DNA of 5,985 nucleotides from Mycobacterium sp. (GTDB taxonomy: Bacteria > Actinomycetota > Actinomycetes > Mycobacteriales > Mycobacteriaceae): the NCBI GenBank assembly GCA_019246375.1, contig JAFAQO010000250.1, positions 1 through 5,985 of the forward strand, given 5' to 3'. Shown here piece by piece: positions 1 through 5,524 of the stretch. The translations under genes and the position numbers were made by a program. Position 1 is the first letter of the stretch, and every line of letters begins with the position of its first letter. Under the pieces are notes generated by a model. It was not told where the DNA came from. It searched no databases and worked only from the letters and a program-made list of their open reading frames with translations.

Positions 1-26
1 CTCCTCTCGGGCAATGTGAATAGTAT
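1..26 (-). promoter_or_regulatory. Divergent promoter and ribosome binding site for a gene starting left of the window
   Basis: Read on the minus strand, bases 8 to 1 spell GAGAGGAG, a strong purine-rich ribosome binding site that would place a start codon a few bases outside the window. Minus-strand bases 25 to 20 spell TACTAT, fitting the TAnnnT -10 pattern of actinobacterial promoters, with a start of transcription around base 13. Together with the inverted repeat at 25-48 this is the usual layout of a TetR gene divergent from its target. The divergent gene itself is not visible, so its existence is inferred. Confidence 0.5.
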
Positions 27-48
27 TAACATACTTGCAGATGTTAAT
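25..48. promoter_or_regulatory. Probable TetR operator: perfect inverted repeat
   Basis: ATTAACAT (25-32) and ATGTTAAT (41-48) are perfect reverse complements separated by 8 bases, giving a 24-bp dyad in an AT-rich patch of otherwise GC-rich DNA. Its position directly before a TetR coding region is typical of an autoregulatory operator. The right arm overlaps a candidate -10 for the regulator and the left arm overlaps a candidate -10 for a divergent gene, so one bound dimer pair could silence both directions. A degenerate third half-site, GTCAACAT, lies at 52-59 and overlaps the regulator start codon. Confidence 0.75.
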
Positions 49-50
49 GT
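45..50 (+). promoter_or_regulatory. Candidate -10 element for the TetR gene, possibly leaderless
   Basis: TAATGT fits the TAnnnT -10 pattern of mycobacterial and other actinobacterial promoters. It lies 7 bases before the ATG at 58, so transcription would begin at or next to the start codon and give a leaderless mRNA. This agrees with the absence of any purine-rich ribosome binding site before 58. The alternative -10, TAGTAT at 21-26, would give a leader of about 25 bases. Confidence 0.4.
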
Positions 51-57
51 GGTCAAC

Positions 58-720
58 ATGTCGGGCAGACGTAAAAGGCGGTCGGCCGCCGAGCACCGAG
101 ACAGCTACCACCACGGCGATCTCAAGCGCGCGCTCACCGATGCGGCGCTGTGCCTGGTCGCCGAGAAGGGGCCGAAGGGATTCACACTGACCGAGGCGGC
201 ACGCCGCGCCGGCGTGAGCGCCGCGGCCCCGTATCGGCACTTCGCGGACAAAGATCAGCTTTTGGCTGCCGCCGCCGAACAGGGATTCCTGCAGCTGCAC
301 GCGGCGCTGACCAAAGCCGCCGACAGTGCACGCGATCCCAAGCGTCGGCTGGTCGCACTCGGACGTGTGTATGTGCACTGGGCGGTCACGCACCCGGACT
401 ATTACCACATCATGTTCGGCGCGCAGACAGTCAGATCCGACCACCGCGGCCTAGTCATCGCTGCAGCCCAAGCGTTCAACGAAGTGCTTGAGGCGACGAC
501 TACATACGTGGCATCAGAGACGATGCGGGGCCGGGACTCGCGCCGGCTCGCCGGCGCGCTGTGGTCGCTGGTTCATGGCATCGCTTCCCTTTCTATCGGC
601 GGAGACCTCGACCATGCCGGTATCCATGACGATCCGCCGGCGCTGGCTGCGCGCGCGGTGGCCCAACATCTTGAGGTGTCGTCAACGCGCGCACCCGAGA
701 GCGCGCCTTCGCCGTCTTGA
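58..720 (+). CDS. TetR/AcrR family regulator with WHG-type C-terminal domain
   Basis: This 220-aa protein is a one-component repressor: an N-terminal DNA-binding domain and a C-terminal ligand-binding and dimerisation domain. After a basic tail (residues 4-8, RRKRR) comes YHHGDL at 17-22, then the helix-turn-helix at about 43-62, ending in the TetR signature PYRHFADK (58-65). The C-terminal domain contains YVHWAVTHPDYYHIMFG and W169-x-x-x-H173-G174, typical of the WHG-type TetR_C family (PF13305). The last 15 or so residues look disordered. I chose ATG 58 over the in-frame GTG at 16 because the earlier start would put the operator inside the coding region. It probably represses itself and a divergent gene through the dyad at 25-48. 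The ligand cannot be read from sequence. Family call firm, target inferred. Confidence 0.93.
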   Translation: MSGRRKRRSAAEHRDSYHHGDLKRALTDAALCLVAEKGPKGFTLTEAARRAGVSAAAPYRHFADKDQLLAAAAEQGFLQLHAALTKAADSARDPKRRLVALGRVYVHWAVTHPDYYHIMFGAQTVRSDHRGLVIAAAQAFNEVLEATTTYVASETMRGRDSRRLAGALWSLVHGIASLSIGGDLDHAGIHDDPPALAARAVAQHLEVSSTRAPESAPSPS

Positions 721-802
721 CGTTGGCCGTCAATTGGGTGCTATCGAACGACTGAACGGCGATCGGCAGTGCTTCTCGCTGGCCGACTTATCAAACCGTT
801 CA

Positions 803-816
803 CCAGCAAGTGCTGG
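803..816. repeat. Short palindrome between convergent genes
   Basis: CCAGCA and TGCTGG flank two bases (AG), making a compact dyad in the 130-base gap between the TetR gene and the convergent 95-aa gene. As RNA it could form a 5-bp stem with an AAGT loop from either strand. There is no T-tract, so it is not a standard rho-independent terminator. A role in ending either transcript is only a possibility. The rest of the gap shows nothing recognisable. Confidence 0.3.
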
Positions 817-850
817 CACGGATCCCTTGCTCGGCGAGGCGATGAAGACG

Positions 851-1138
851 CTAATGCCGCAGCTTGTTGAGTTGTTCTTCGACTTTTAGCGCGCTAGCCG
901 CCATCTTGTAGCTTTCGACGACACCTTCAAGGCGTGCACGTGAGCCATCGAAGCAAGCCCAGTCGAAAACGGCCTGACATACGTGGTCAGCCAGACTGCG
1001 CAAGATGCCATCCCGAGGAGGGTCGTCGATGACCCTGATCGCGGCCGTGCAAAGCATTCCCTTGTCGACGTTATCGCCCTGTAGTGCCCGCTGAGCCAGT
1101 GTCATAAGGTCCCGGGTATGTGCGCCCTCGAATTCCAT
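851..1138 (-). CDS. Hypothetical protein, 95 aa
   Basis: I do not recognise this family. The predicted product is soluble and mostly helical, with no membrane segment or signal peptide. It has cysteines at residues 30, 54 and 62, an acidic PPRDG turn at about 40-44, and a charged C-terminus (KVEEQLNKLRH) that could form a short coiled coil. The ATG at 1138 is preceded on the minus strand by AGAGGG four bases away, an acceptable ribosome binding site, which is the main reason to believe the gene. It converges on the TetR gene and has no same-strand neighbour immediately upstream, so it would be transcribed alone. The reading frame is short enough that a chance ORF is not excluded. Confidence 0.55.
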   Translation of the reverse strand: MEFEGAHTRDLMTLAQRALQGDNVDKGMLCTAAIRVIDDPPRDGILRSLADHVCQAVFDWACFDGSRARLEGVVESYKMAASALKVEEQLNKLRH

Positions 1139-1301
1139 CTATCCCTCTTGCCTCGTAACAGTTTCCAGTGCGTTCCCTCCAAACGCAAAGCGCGAACCTT
1201 GTCGTCACGCTCGAATGCGGGAAAGCACTAGACCGGCCGAGTCGTAAACCTAGCCCAACAATGAGTACATGTCGGCCACGTTTCAGTAACAGAGATACAT
1301 C

Positions 1302-1343
1302 ATGCTGAATCGGAATCCTCGGTAAGCAAACGCGGTTCAGCAT
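1302..1343. repeat. Imperfect inverted repeat, 11-bp arms
   Basis: ATGCTGAATCG (1302-1312) pairs with CGGTTCAGCAT (1333-1343) at 10 of 11 positions, the exception being a G-U-type mismatch, around a 20-base loop. The outer 8 bp are perfect. No T-tract follows and no transposase is present, so it is neither a clear terminator nor a clear insertion-sequence end. It could be an operator, a small structured RNA or a remnant of a mobile element. Confidence 0.4.
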
Positions 1344-1407
1344 CACGTTTCGGGGTCGAAGCAGACCAACGCAGGCCGCAGGAGATACGGGTGTTTCCGA
1401 CGTTGGA

Positions 1408-1446
1408 GCGCCTCGGTCCCCTCGGATTCGTTAAGCGCCGAGGCGC
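1408..1446. repeat. Perfect 9-bp inverted repeat with 21-base loop
   Basis: GCGCCTCGG (1408-1416) is the exact reverse complement of CCGAGGCGC (1438-1446). The left part also contains CCTCGG twice (1411-1416 and 1419-1424), so alternative pairings with the right arm are possible. No T-tract follows. It lies about 65 bases from the inverted repeat at 1302-1343 and has no visible gene around it. Confidence 0.4.
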
Positions 1447-1679
1447 CTGGAACGAGGAGGCGGCACTCGGCTGGAGCGCAGACATGAAGACACCGTGCAA
1501 AATTACTTTCCCAGTGCAGTGCCCTGCCGAGCGCAAACCCTATCCCCCTTCGCACCCTCCCGACAGACCTTTTGTCGACCCGCTTCGGGCGATAATGCGA
1601 CGAAGTCGGCTATGACGGTTAACAGTCAACAACTCAGTAATCGTTATCGCGCTGCACCGCAGCGGTTTGAAGTGACCGC

Positions 1680-1772
1680 CTAAGGCAGCACGTGCTCTTT
1701 GTCGTCGGTCGGGCCCGTGCGGTAGGACTCTTGACGCTCGAAGTGGTCAGCGTCGAACTCCTCGGGTTGTGA
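1680..1772 (-). pseudogene. Possible 30-codon C-terminal gene relic
   Basis: Read from 1772 down to the TAG at 1682-1680, one frame is open for 30 codons with strongly GC-rich third positions and a native-looking acidic and aromatic composition (PEEFDADHFERQES, then YRTGPTDDKEHVLP). There is no start codon and a TGA precedes it directly, so if it is coding DNA it is only the tail of a lost gene. I cannot assign a family. The opposite strand carries a 26-codon GTG mini-ORF over the same bases, which is hydrophobic and less convincing. Chance remains a reasonable explanation. Confidence 0.22.
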
Positions 1773-1789
1773 TCAGGAGGATTGTGATC
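1767..1789. repeat. 8-bp direct repeat around AGGAGGA
   Basis: TTGTGATC occurs at 1767-1774 and again at 1782-1789, separated by AGGAGGA (1775-1781), a 15-base period. The spacer is a near-perfect ribosome binding site, but it sits 46 bases before the MFS start, and the nearest GTG (1784) is only three bases away and in the wrong frame for the transporter. The repeat could be a tandem regulator site or a small duplication. Confidence 0.45.
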
Positions 1790-1826
1790 CTTCTGCAGGA
1801 ATCGCGCGGCTGCTTACCTTTCGCTG

Positions 1827-3125
1827 ATGGCATCAAACCTTGGCAGCATCCCGGTCCAGATAGTGCGACCTGTACCTGCGACTTTCAAACAGGCCTTCTT
1901 CGTCGCCGTGACGGCGGGACTGGGTTATGGCTTCGACTCATACGCAGTGAATATCTACGGCTTGGTGCTACCGGACATCAAGAAGACGTTGCACATCACC
2001 GATGCCCAGGCCGGGTACATCGGCTCTGTTTTCCTGCTCGGCTACACTATCGGCACGATCGGCTTCGGATTCGCTGCGGACCGGTGGGGGCGTAAAACTA
2101 CGCTCGGGGCGTCGATCCTGCTCTACGGCGTTACCACCGCACTGGCCGGACTCACGAAGAATATCGCCGCATTCGCCGGACTCCGATTCCTTACTGGTGT
2201 GGGCGGCGCCGGAGAACTTGCGGTCGGCGCGCCATACACTGCCGAGGTCTGGCCTGCGAAGACCCGCGCCATCGGCGTCGGCGGCGTGATCTTTTCGCTG
2301 TTTTCACTGGGCTATGTTCTTGCCGCAGGCGTTGCGCTGGTACTGGTGCCGCACTTCGGGTGGCAATCGGCGTTCGTCGTCGCGGTCATCCCCGCCGTCG
2401 TCTTATTCTTTGTGCGGCGGGGTATCACAGAGTCGCACCGCTACACCGACGTGCGGGCCCGAGTCGCGAGTGGGCTTGCCAGAAACAGGCTTTGGCAACT
2501 CTCGGGCGTGCGGCGACGCCTCATTGTCGGCTGGCTCATCTACACCGCCAATGCGGTCGGCTATTGGGGCATGACGCTCTTTTTGACCACCTACATCGTG
2601 AAGAAGTTCCATGCCTCCCCAATCGAGGCGATCCGCTACGCCCTTGTGTTCTTTCTGCTGCAAGTCGTCTTCGCCTACCTCGGGACCGCGCTCGCCGACT
2701 GGTTAGGCCGACGACCCTCGGCGATCCTGGCCACGCTCATTGAGATCACCTCAACGGTCCTTGCGGCCACCTCCGATTCGCTACCCAAATACCAGGTTTT
2801 CGGCGCGATCGCCATTGCCACCCTCGGCTGGCTTTGGGGCGTCGGCGACACCTATATTGCCGAGCTTTTCCCAACCGTGTTGCGCGGCACCGGCTTCGGA
2901 ATAGCAGTCGGCGGCGGCCGCATCGTTTCCATCGCGGCCCCGACCGTCGTCGGCTGGGCTATCACGCGTTACGGGCTACAGACGCCGTACCTGGCGCTCG
3001 GCGGCCTGTGGGCTTTGACGCTGGTCGGCTACCTGCTCGGACCCGAGACGAAAGGCAGAGAACTCGAAGACCTAACTGATGAAGCCCTCACAGAAGAAGT
3101 CCTACCGGTCAAAAGCAAGACATAA
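1827..3125 (+). CDS. Major facilitator superfamily transporter, organic-acid/sugar-porter-like
   Basis: The 432-aa product is an inner-membrane secondary transporter, the usual length for a 12-helix MFS protein. TM1 carries the acidic residue D37 in GYGFDSY, as in aromatic-acid:H+ symporters (PcaK-like). The cytoplasmic loop 2-3 has the signature ADRWGRK (84-90), and TM4-5 holds R120, E130 and E140. The second half repeats the loop as DWLGRR, followed by AELFPTVLRGTG and a C-terminal GPETKGRELEDL, both reminiscent of sugar porters. Proton-coupled import of an organic acid or related small molecule is the likely role; the substrate cannot be told. ATG 1827 is the only start in this frame after a TGA at 1785-1787. 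It has no close ribosome binding site. It ends 77 bases before the convergent binding-protein gene. Confidence 0.92.
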   Translation: MASNLGSIPVQIVRPVPATFKQAFFVAVTAGLGYGFDSYAVNIYGLVLPDIKKTLHITDAQAGYIGSVFLLGYTIGTIGFGFAADRWGRKTTLGASILLYGVTTALAGLTKNIAAFAGLRFLTGVGGAGELAVGAPYTAEVWPAKTRAIGVGGVIFSLFSLGYVLAAGVALVLVPHFGWQSAFVVAVIPAVVLFFVRRGITESHRYTDVRARVASGLARNRLWQLSGVRRRLIVGWLIYTANAVGYWGMTLFLTTYIVKKFHASPIEAIRYALVFFLLQVVFAYLGTALADWLGRRPSAILATLIEITSTVLAATSDSLPKYQVFGAIAIATLGWLWGVGDTYIAELFPTVLRGTGFGIAVGGGRIVSIAAPTVVGWAITRYGLQTPYLALGGLWALTLVGYLLGPETKGRELEDLTDEALTEEVLPVKSKT

Positions 3126-3169
3126 CAAGGCCTAGCCCGGGTCGCCGCAAACAATAATGCATGCCGCCG

Positions 3170-3190
3170 ATGCCCACCTTCGGAAGGCAT
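3170..3190. terminator. Weak bulged hairpin between convergent genes
   Basis: ATGC and CTT (3170-3173, 3178-3180) can pair with AAGGCAT (3184-3190) across a CGG loop, with a 4-base bulge in the left arm. It sits in the 77-base gap between the MFS gene and the convergent binding-protein gene, where a bidirectional terminator would be expected. There is no T-tract on either strand, so the call is weak. Confidence 0.2.
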
Positions 3191-3202
3191 GTTCGGCCAC
3201 GT

Positions 3203-4219
3203 TCACGCCCGACGAGGCGGCGGATCGAGGACCACCCGCTGTCCGCCTCGCCACTGAACCACGCGAATCTGATGTCCGGCTTGCACACCAGTGACTGGGT
3301 CGACACGAAACCGACCGAACAAGGTGGTGGTGTCGAGTCGTTGTGACACGGCCAGTACCGGCAACGATTCAACAGTTCCGGCCTCCTTAACGCAGCGCTG
3401 CCAAAGGACACCCGCCGCGAACGCCGCAGCAGCCGGATAGGGCGGCTCAGCACCGTTGGCGTCTCGGTAACACTGGCCGAACCACTCGCTGCTGGGTCCG
3501 TCGGCGGGGTCATCGGTCCCGTCGTCGAACCACTGACACGGTCCGTACAGTCCCTCAACGCGATCGTCGATGGCGTGCCGGAGTTCATCGACGCCAGCTG
3601 CGACCAATCCAACTGCGTCCCAATGGTTTTCGCTGACCCACCGCGCGATGGCGACGTCGTCGTCGAAAGAACCGGCCGACAGCAGCACACGGCCCGCCGA
3701 GACCTGCGCGAGCACGTCTCTCACCTGGCCTGGCCGAAAAGTCACCGACCGCCACCGGAAACCGAGCCGCCGGGCCGCCACCGCCGCCCCTTCGGCCACC
3801 TCGCGGCCGAACCCCGTATCAACGTGCATAAGCACAACCTCCGAGCCCTCTCCAAGGCCTTCGGCGGCAAGGGTTTCGAGCACCGCGGCCAGATAGCGGG
3901 AAGCAGGAGACTGCACGTTGACGACACGCGGATAGGCCGGCCGCGCCAGCCGCGCAGTAGCGCCACCGTAGTTCCAGACAACCCCTTTGCTGGCAGCCGC
4001 GGCTGCGAGCGCCGGTCCCGAACCGTAGGGACCGAACACCACGTCGGGCCGGCTAGCCTCGGCGGCCCGTATCGCGGACGCTGCGGAGGGGTGAGCGTCG
4101 ATGACCTCCAGACTTACTCCGGAACACTCGGCCCAGAGAGCGAGGGCGCTCGCCCCCGTTTTCCCGAATCTGGCCAGCGGCCCCGACAGCGGGGTGACCA
4201 GGACGGCGCGAGTTGCCAC
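3203..4219 (-). CDS. Periplasmic-binding-protein-like protein without signal peptide (Peripla_BP_6 type)
   Basis: The 338-aa product has the type I periplasmic binding fold of the branched-chain amino acid/amide family (LivK-like). It begins directly with the first beta strand and loop, VTPLSGPLARFGKTGASALALW (residues 8-29), where transport proteins have a 25-40 residue secretion signal first. Other family marks are VFGPYGSGPALAAAA (61-75), GGATARL (85-91), and MHVDTGFGRE (131-140) at the start of the second lobe. GTG 4219 is the first start after an in-frame TAA at 4231-4229. No LivH/M/G/F-type permease or ATPase gene is in the window. A cytoplasmic ligand sensor, comparable to AmiC of the amidase operon, is therefore a better fit than a transporter subunit, though secretion by an unknown route or a mis-set start is possible. 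Family firm, function inferred. Confidence 0.85.
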   Translation of the reverse strand: MATRAVLVTPLSGPLARFGKTGASALALWAECSGVSLEVIDAHPSAASAIRAAEASRPDVVFGPYGSGPALAAAAASKGVVWNYGGATARLARPAYPRVVNVQSPASRYLAAVLETLAAEGLGEGSEVVLMHVDTGFGREVAEGAAVAARRLGFRWRSVTFRPGQVRDVLAQVSAGRVLLSAGSFDDDVAIARWVSENHWDAVGLVAAGVDELRHAIDDRVEGLYGPCQWFDDGTDDPADGPSSEWFGQCYRDANGAEPPYPAAAAFAAGVLWQRCVKEAGTVESLPVLAVSQRLDTTTLFGRFRVDPVTGVQAGHQIRVVQWRGGQRVVLDPPPRRA

Positions 4220-4228
4220 GTGCGCAAC

Positions 4229-4312
4229 TTAAGCGTTATGCCGGCTTCGTCCGGGGTGATCACTCACGCTCGTGCTTCGGTTAATCCCGAATGAGAACGT
4301 CCTGCCCGACAT
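4229..4312 (-). CDS. Possible 27-aa leader peptide upstream of the binding-protein gene
   Basis: ATG 4312 is preceded on the minus strand by TAGGAG five bases away, a better ribosome binding site than the one for the following gene. The frame encodes 27 polar residues (MSGRTFSFGINR, then STSVSDHPGRSRHNA) and stops with TAA at 4231-4229, nine bases before GTG 4219 and in the same frame. Translating ribosomes could reinitiate at that GTG, so it may be a coupling leader. It is not hydrophobic and cannot serve as a signal peptide. A chance ORF is quite possible. Confidence 0.3.
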   Translation of the reverse strand: MSGRTFSFGINRSTSVSDHPGRSRHNA

Positions 4313-4478
4313 GCCGTCTCCTACCGTTGCGCACTGATGATTGCGCTGCCGGGAACCTTACCGGAGGCTCGTCGTGCTTGTTTCGGCACGGGCAGTGATC
4401 CGGCGGGCCCTCCCTGTTCGCCCGAGTAGCGTTCTGCGTCCGGTCCTAACACTTGACACTTAAAACCATAGGCGGTCT

Positions 4479-4862
4479 CTAGATTCGAGACTTCAGCGCG
4501 CCGATGAAGCCATCCGGTTCCGTCAGGCTGATGTAGAGGCACCGGACTTCGGCCCAGGTCCCGGCCCAAAGCTTTGCTGTTTTGGAGGTGACAGGGCGGG
4601 CGAACTTGAGCTCAACGATGCCGTGTCGTGAACCATTGACGAGCCAAGCGTCTCCCATCGGATGGACTCCCAAGGCGAACGGCCGCTCGCAAATTAGACG
4701 TGCGGACTTGATGTCCTTGAGCGGAACATCAATACAAAAAGCCCAGCCGTGCTTGACGTCCAGTATGTCGTCGACCACCCGGATTGTCGTCCACTTGGGC
4801 CCCAAGCCGAAGAGAGTTGCCCACGGGCGATACCACCGGTCATACCGCATCGCGAAATCCAC
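4479..4862 (-). CDS. Conserved-looking hypothetical protein, 127 aa
   Basis: I cannot name the family with certainty, but the protein resembles small uncharacterised mycobacterial proteins of about this size. It opens with an aromatic, basic stretch (YDRWYRPWATLFGLGP, residues 7-22), followed by alternating hydrophobic strands suggesting a compact beta-rich fold. Marks likely to be conserved are GWAF (39-42), DVPL, WLVNGS near 73-78, GIVELKF near 81-87, and SLTEPDGFI near the C-terminus. There is no signal peptide or membrane helix. GTG 4862 is chosen because GGGAG lies seven bases before it on the minus strand; ATG 4850 is a weaker alternative. It is 259 bases upstream of the binding-protein gene on the same strand, so cotranscription is possible but the spacing argues against tight coupling. 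Confidence 0.75.
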   Translation of the reverse strand: MDFAMRYDRWYRPWATLFGLGPKWTTIRVVDDILDVKHGWAFCIDVPLKDIKSARLICERPFALGVHPMGDAWLVNGSRHGIVELKFARPVTSKTAKLWAGTWAEVRCLYISLTEPDGFIGALKSRI

Positions 4863-5051
4863 AAAATTTCTCCCGGGTCACAGAATCACGGAATCATTAG
4901 CCTTTCAGATCATTCGAGTCACAGCGAACTACCCTGTGCACATCGACTTTCCTGAGTGTGGCCACCTGGGAACTAACTCCTCAGCGATCTGGCGTTCCCG
5001 CGGGTTATCCATCATCCTCAGCATGCTGGTGGCCAAAGCTGCGATTGTCCG

Positions 5052-5067
5052 CTGACCTACGGGTCAG
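5052..5067. promoter_or_regulatory. Perfect 6-bp hairpin with TACG loop upstream of the VOC gene
   Basis: CTGACC (5052-5057) and GGTCAG (5062-5067) are exact reverse complements around a 4-base TACG loop, 25 bases before the VOC start. It could be an operator for a dimeric regulator or a stable RNA hairpin in the leader. No T-tract follows. A separate 10-bp palindrome, CAGCATGCTG, lies at 5019-5028. The rest of 4863-5092, between the divergent 127-aa and VOC genes, shows no clear promoter. Confidence 0.45.
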
Positions 5068-5092
5068 AACCGTCAAAGCGGGAGCCGATACG

Positions 5093-5470
5093 GTGTATTT
5101 CATGCGTCGCGTGGACTACGTCATCCAATATGTCGAGTCGCTCAAGCGGTCGGTGACGTTCTACCGCGACGTGATCGGGCTCAAGGTGCGGATCGAGGGC
5201 GACGGCTACGTCGAGTTCGAGATGGATAACACTAAGTTCTCGCTTTTCGAACGGTCGAAGCTGCGGGAGCTCATCGGTCGCGAAGGCGGCAACCCGCCGT
5301 GCGGCGAGATCGGCTTCCTGATCGAAGACGTAGATCGGGAAGCCGAGCGGTTGATAGGGCTCGGTGTCGAGATCCTCAGCGGACCGGTGGATCGGCCATG
5401 GCATGAACGGACACTCCACATCGCCGACCCGGACGGCAACATTATCGAGTTCGCGCAGAAGCTGCGATGA
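5093..5470 (+). CDS. VOC superfamily (glyoxalase/bleomycin-resistance fold) protein
   Basis: The 125-aa product is a single VOC domain built of two beta-alpha-beta-beta-beta modules: residues 6-53 (VDYVIQYVESLKRSVTFY, then the GLKV and GYVEF strands) and 70-121 (EIGFLIEDVDREAERL to DPDGNIIEF). VOC proteins act as metal-dependent lyases, isomerases and dioxygenases or as drug-binding proteins. Here the usual first ligand histidine (lDHv) is Y9 and the usual third-position histidine is E72, while E53 and E119 remain near the other two positions, so a classical glyoxalase I site is unlikely. GTG 5093 is preferred because GGGAG (5080-5084) sits eight bases before it; ATG 5102 (122 aa) is the alternative. 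Codons 7-25 recur as an inverted copy after the stop. Substrate unknown. Confidence 0.9.
   Translation: MYFMRRVDYVIQYVESLKRSVTFYRDVIGLKVRIEGDGYVEFEMDNTKFSLFERSKLRELIGREGGNPPCGEIGFLIEDVDREAERLIGLGVEILSGPVDRPWHERTLHIADPDGNIIEFAQKLR
5111..5168 (+). repeat. Left arm of a 58-bp inverted duplication (inside the VOC gene)
   Basis: These 58 bases, covering VOC codons 7-25 plus one base, match the reverse complement of 5581-5638 at 54 of 58 positions with no gaps. The four differences fall in codons 12 (CAA/CCA), 15 (GAG/GAA) and 18 (AAG/TTG). The arms are separated by 412 bases that contain the rest of the gene. Confidence 0.93.
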
Positions 5471-5524
5471 TTACTGGCTTGTCGTGCCGGTCGAAACCGT
5501 CGTCGGCTCGATGGGCTTGCGGCA

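Larger units (their letters stand above)
1139..1826. other. 688-base stretch without a convincing gene
   Basis: No reading frame here has a recognisable domain, and the longest candidates (up to about 90 codons on either strand) overlap each other with mixed codon use. Visible structures are two imperfect inverted repeats (1302-1343, 1408-1446), a possible coding relic on the minus strand (1680-1772) and an 8-bp direct repeat (1767-1789). GATAAT at 1591-1596 is a near-consensus -10 on the plus strand, though no matching -35 is seen; it could start a long leader for the MFS gene. Two mini-ORFs follow: 1612-1683 (ATG, 23 aa) and 1692-1772 (GTG, 26 aa). The stretch looks like decayed DNA plus a promoter region. 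Confidence 0.5.

Noticed and set aside
16..57. GTG at 16 as the start of the TetR gene (14 extra residues)
   Set aside because: The extra codons coincide with the AT-rich perfect dyad and candidate -10 elements, and the added residues are unlike TetR N-termini. ATG 58 is the better start.
488..889. Plus-strand frame of 133 codons overlapping the TetR gene end
   Set aside because: Arginine-rich out-of-frame shadow of the regulator with no recognisable domain. It only extends past the TetR stop by chance.
1619..1641. TTAACA half-site and TAAT at the right spacing as a second TetR operator before the MFS gene
   Set aside because: Only the left half-site is good. The right half matches 4 of 8 positions, too weak to claim.
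1769..2095. Plus-strand frame following AGGAGG as a separate gene
   Set aside because: It overlaps the well-supported transporter in another frame, and its sequence is low-complexity and basic with no family resemblance.
3575..4294. Long plus-strand frame of 239 codons opposite the binding-protein gene
   Set aside because: It is the antisense shadow of a GC-rich gene, rich in R, P, G and H, while the minus-strand frame has clear family motifs.
4453..4485. TTGACA (4453-4458) followed by TAGATT as a plus-strand promoter
   Set aside because: The hexamers are about 21 bases apart, too far for a sigma-70-type promoter, and it would only drive antisense to the 127-aa gene.
4321..4569. Minus-strand frame of 82 codons between the binding-protein and 127-aa genes
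   Set aside because: It overlaps the end of the 127-aa gene in another frame, shows no third-position GC bias and resembles no family I know.
4958..5092. N-terminal extension of the VOC protein from the upstream in-frame start
   Set aside because: VOC homology begins at about the VDYVI strand, the extension has no domain-like features, and GGGAG at 5080-5084 marks GTG 5093.
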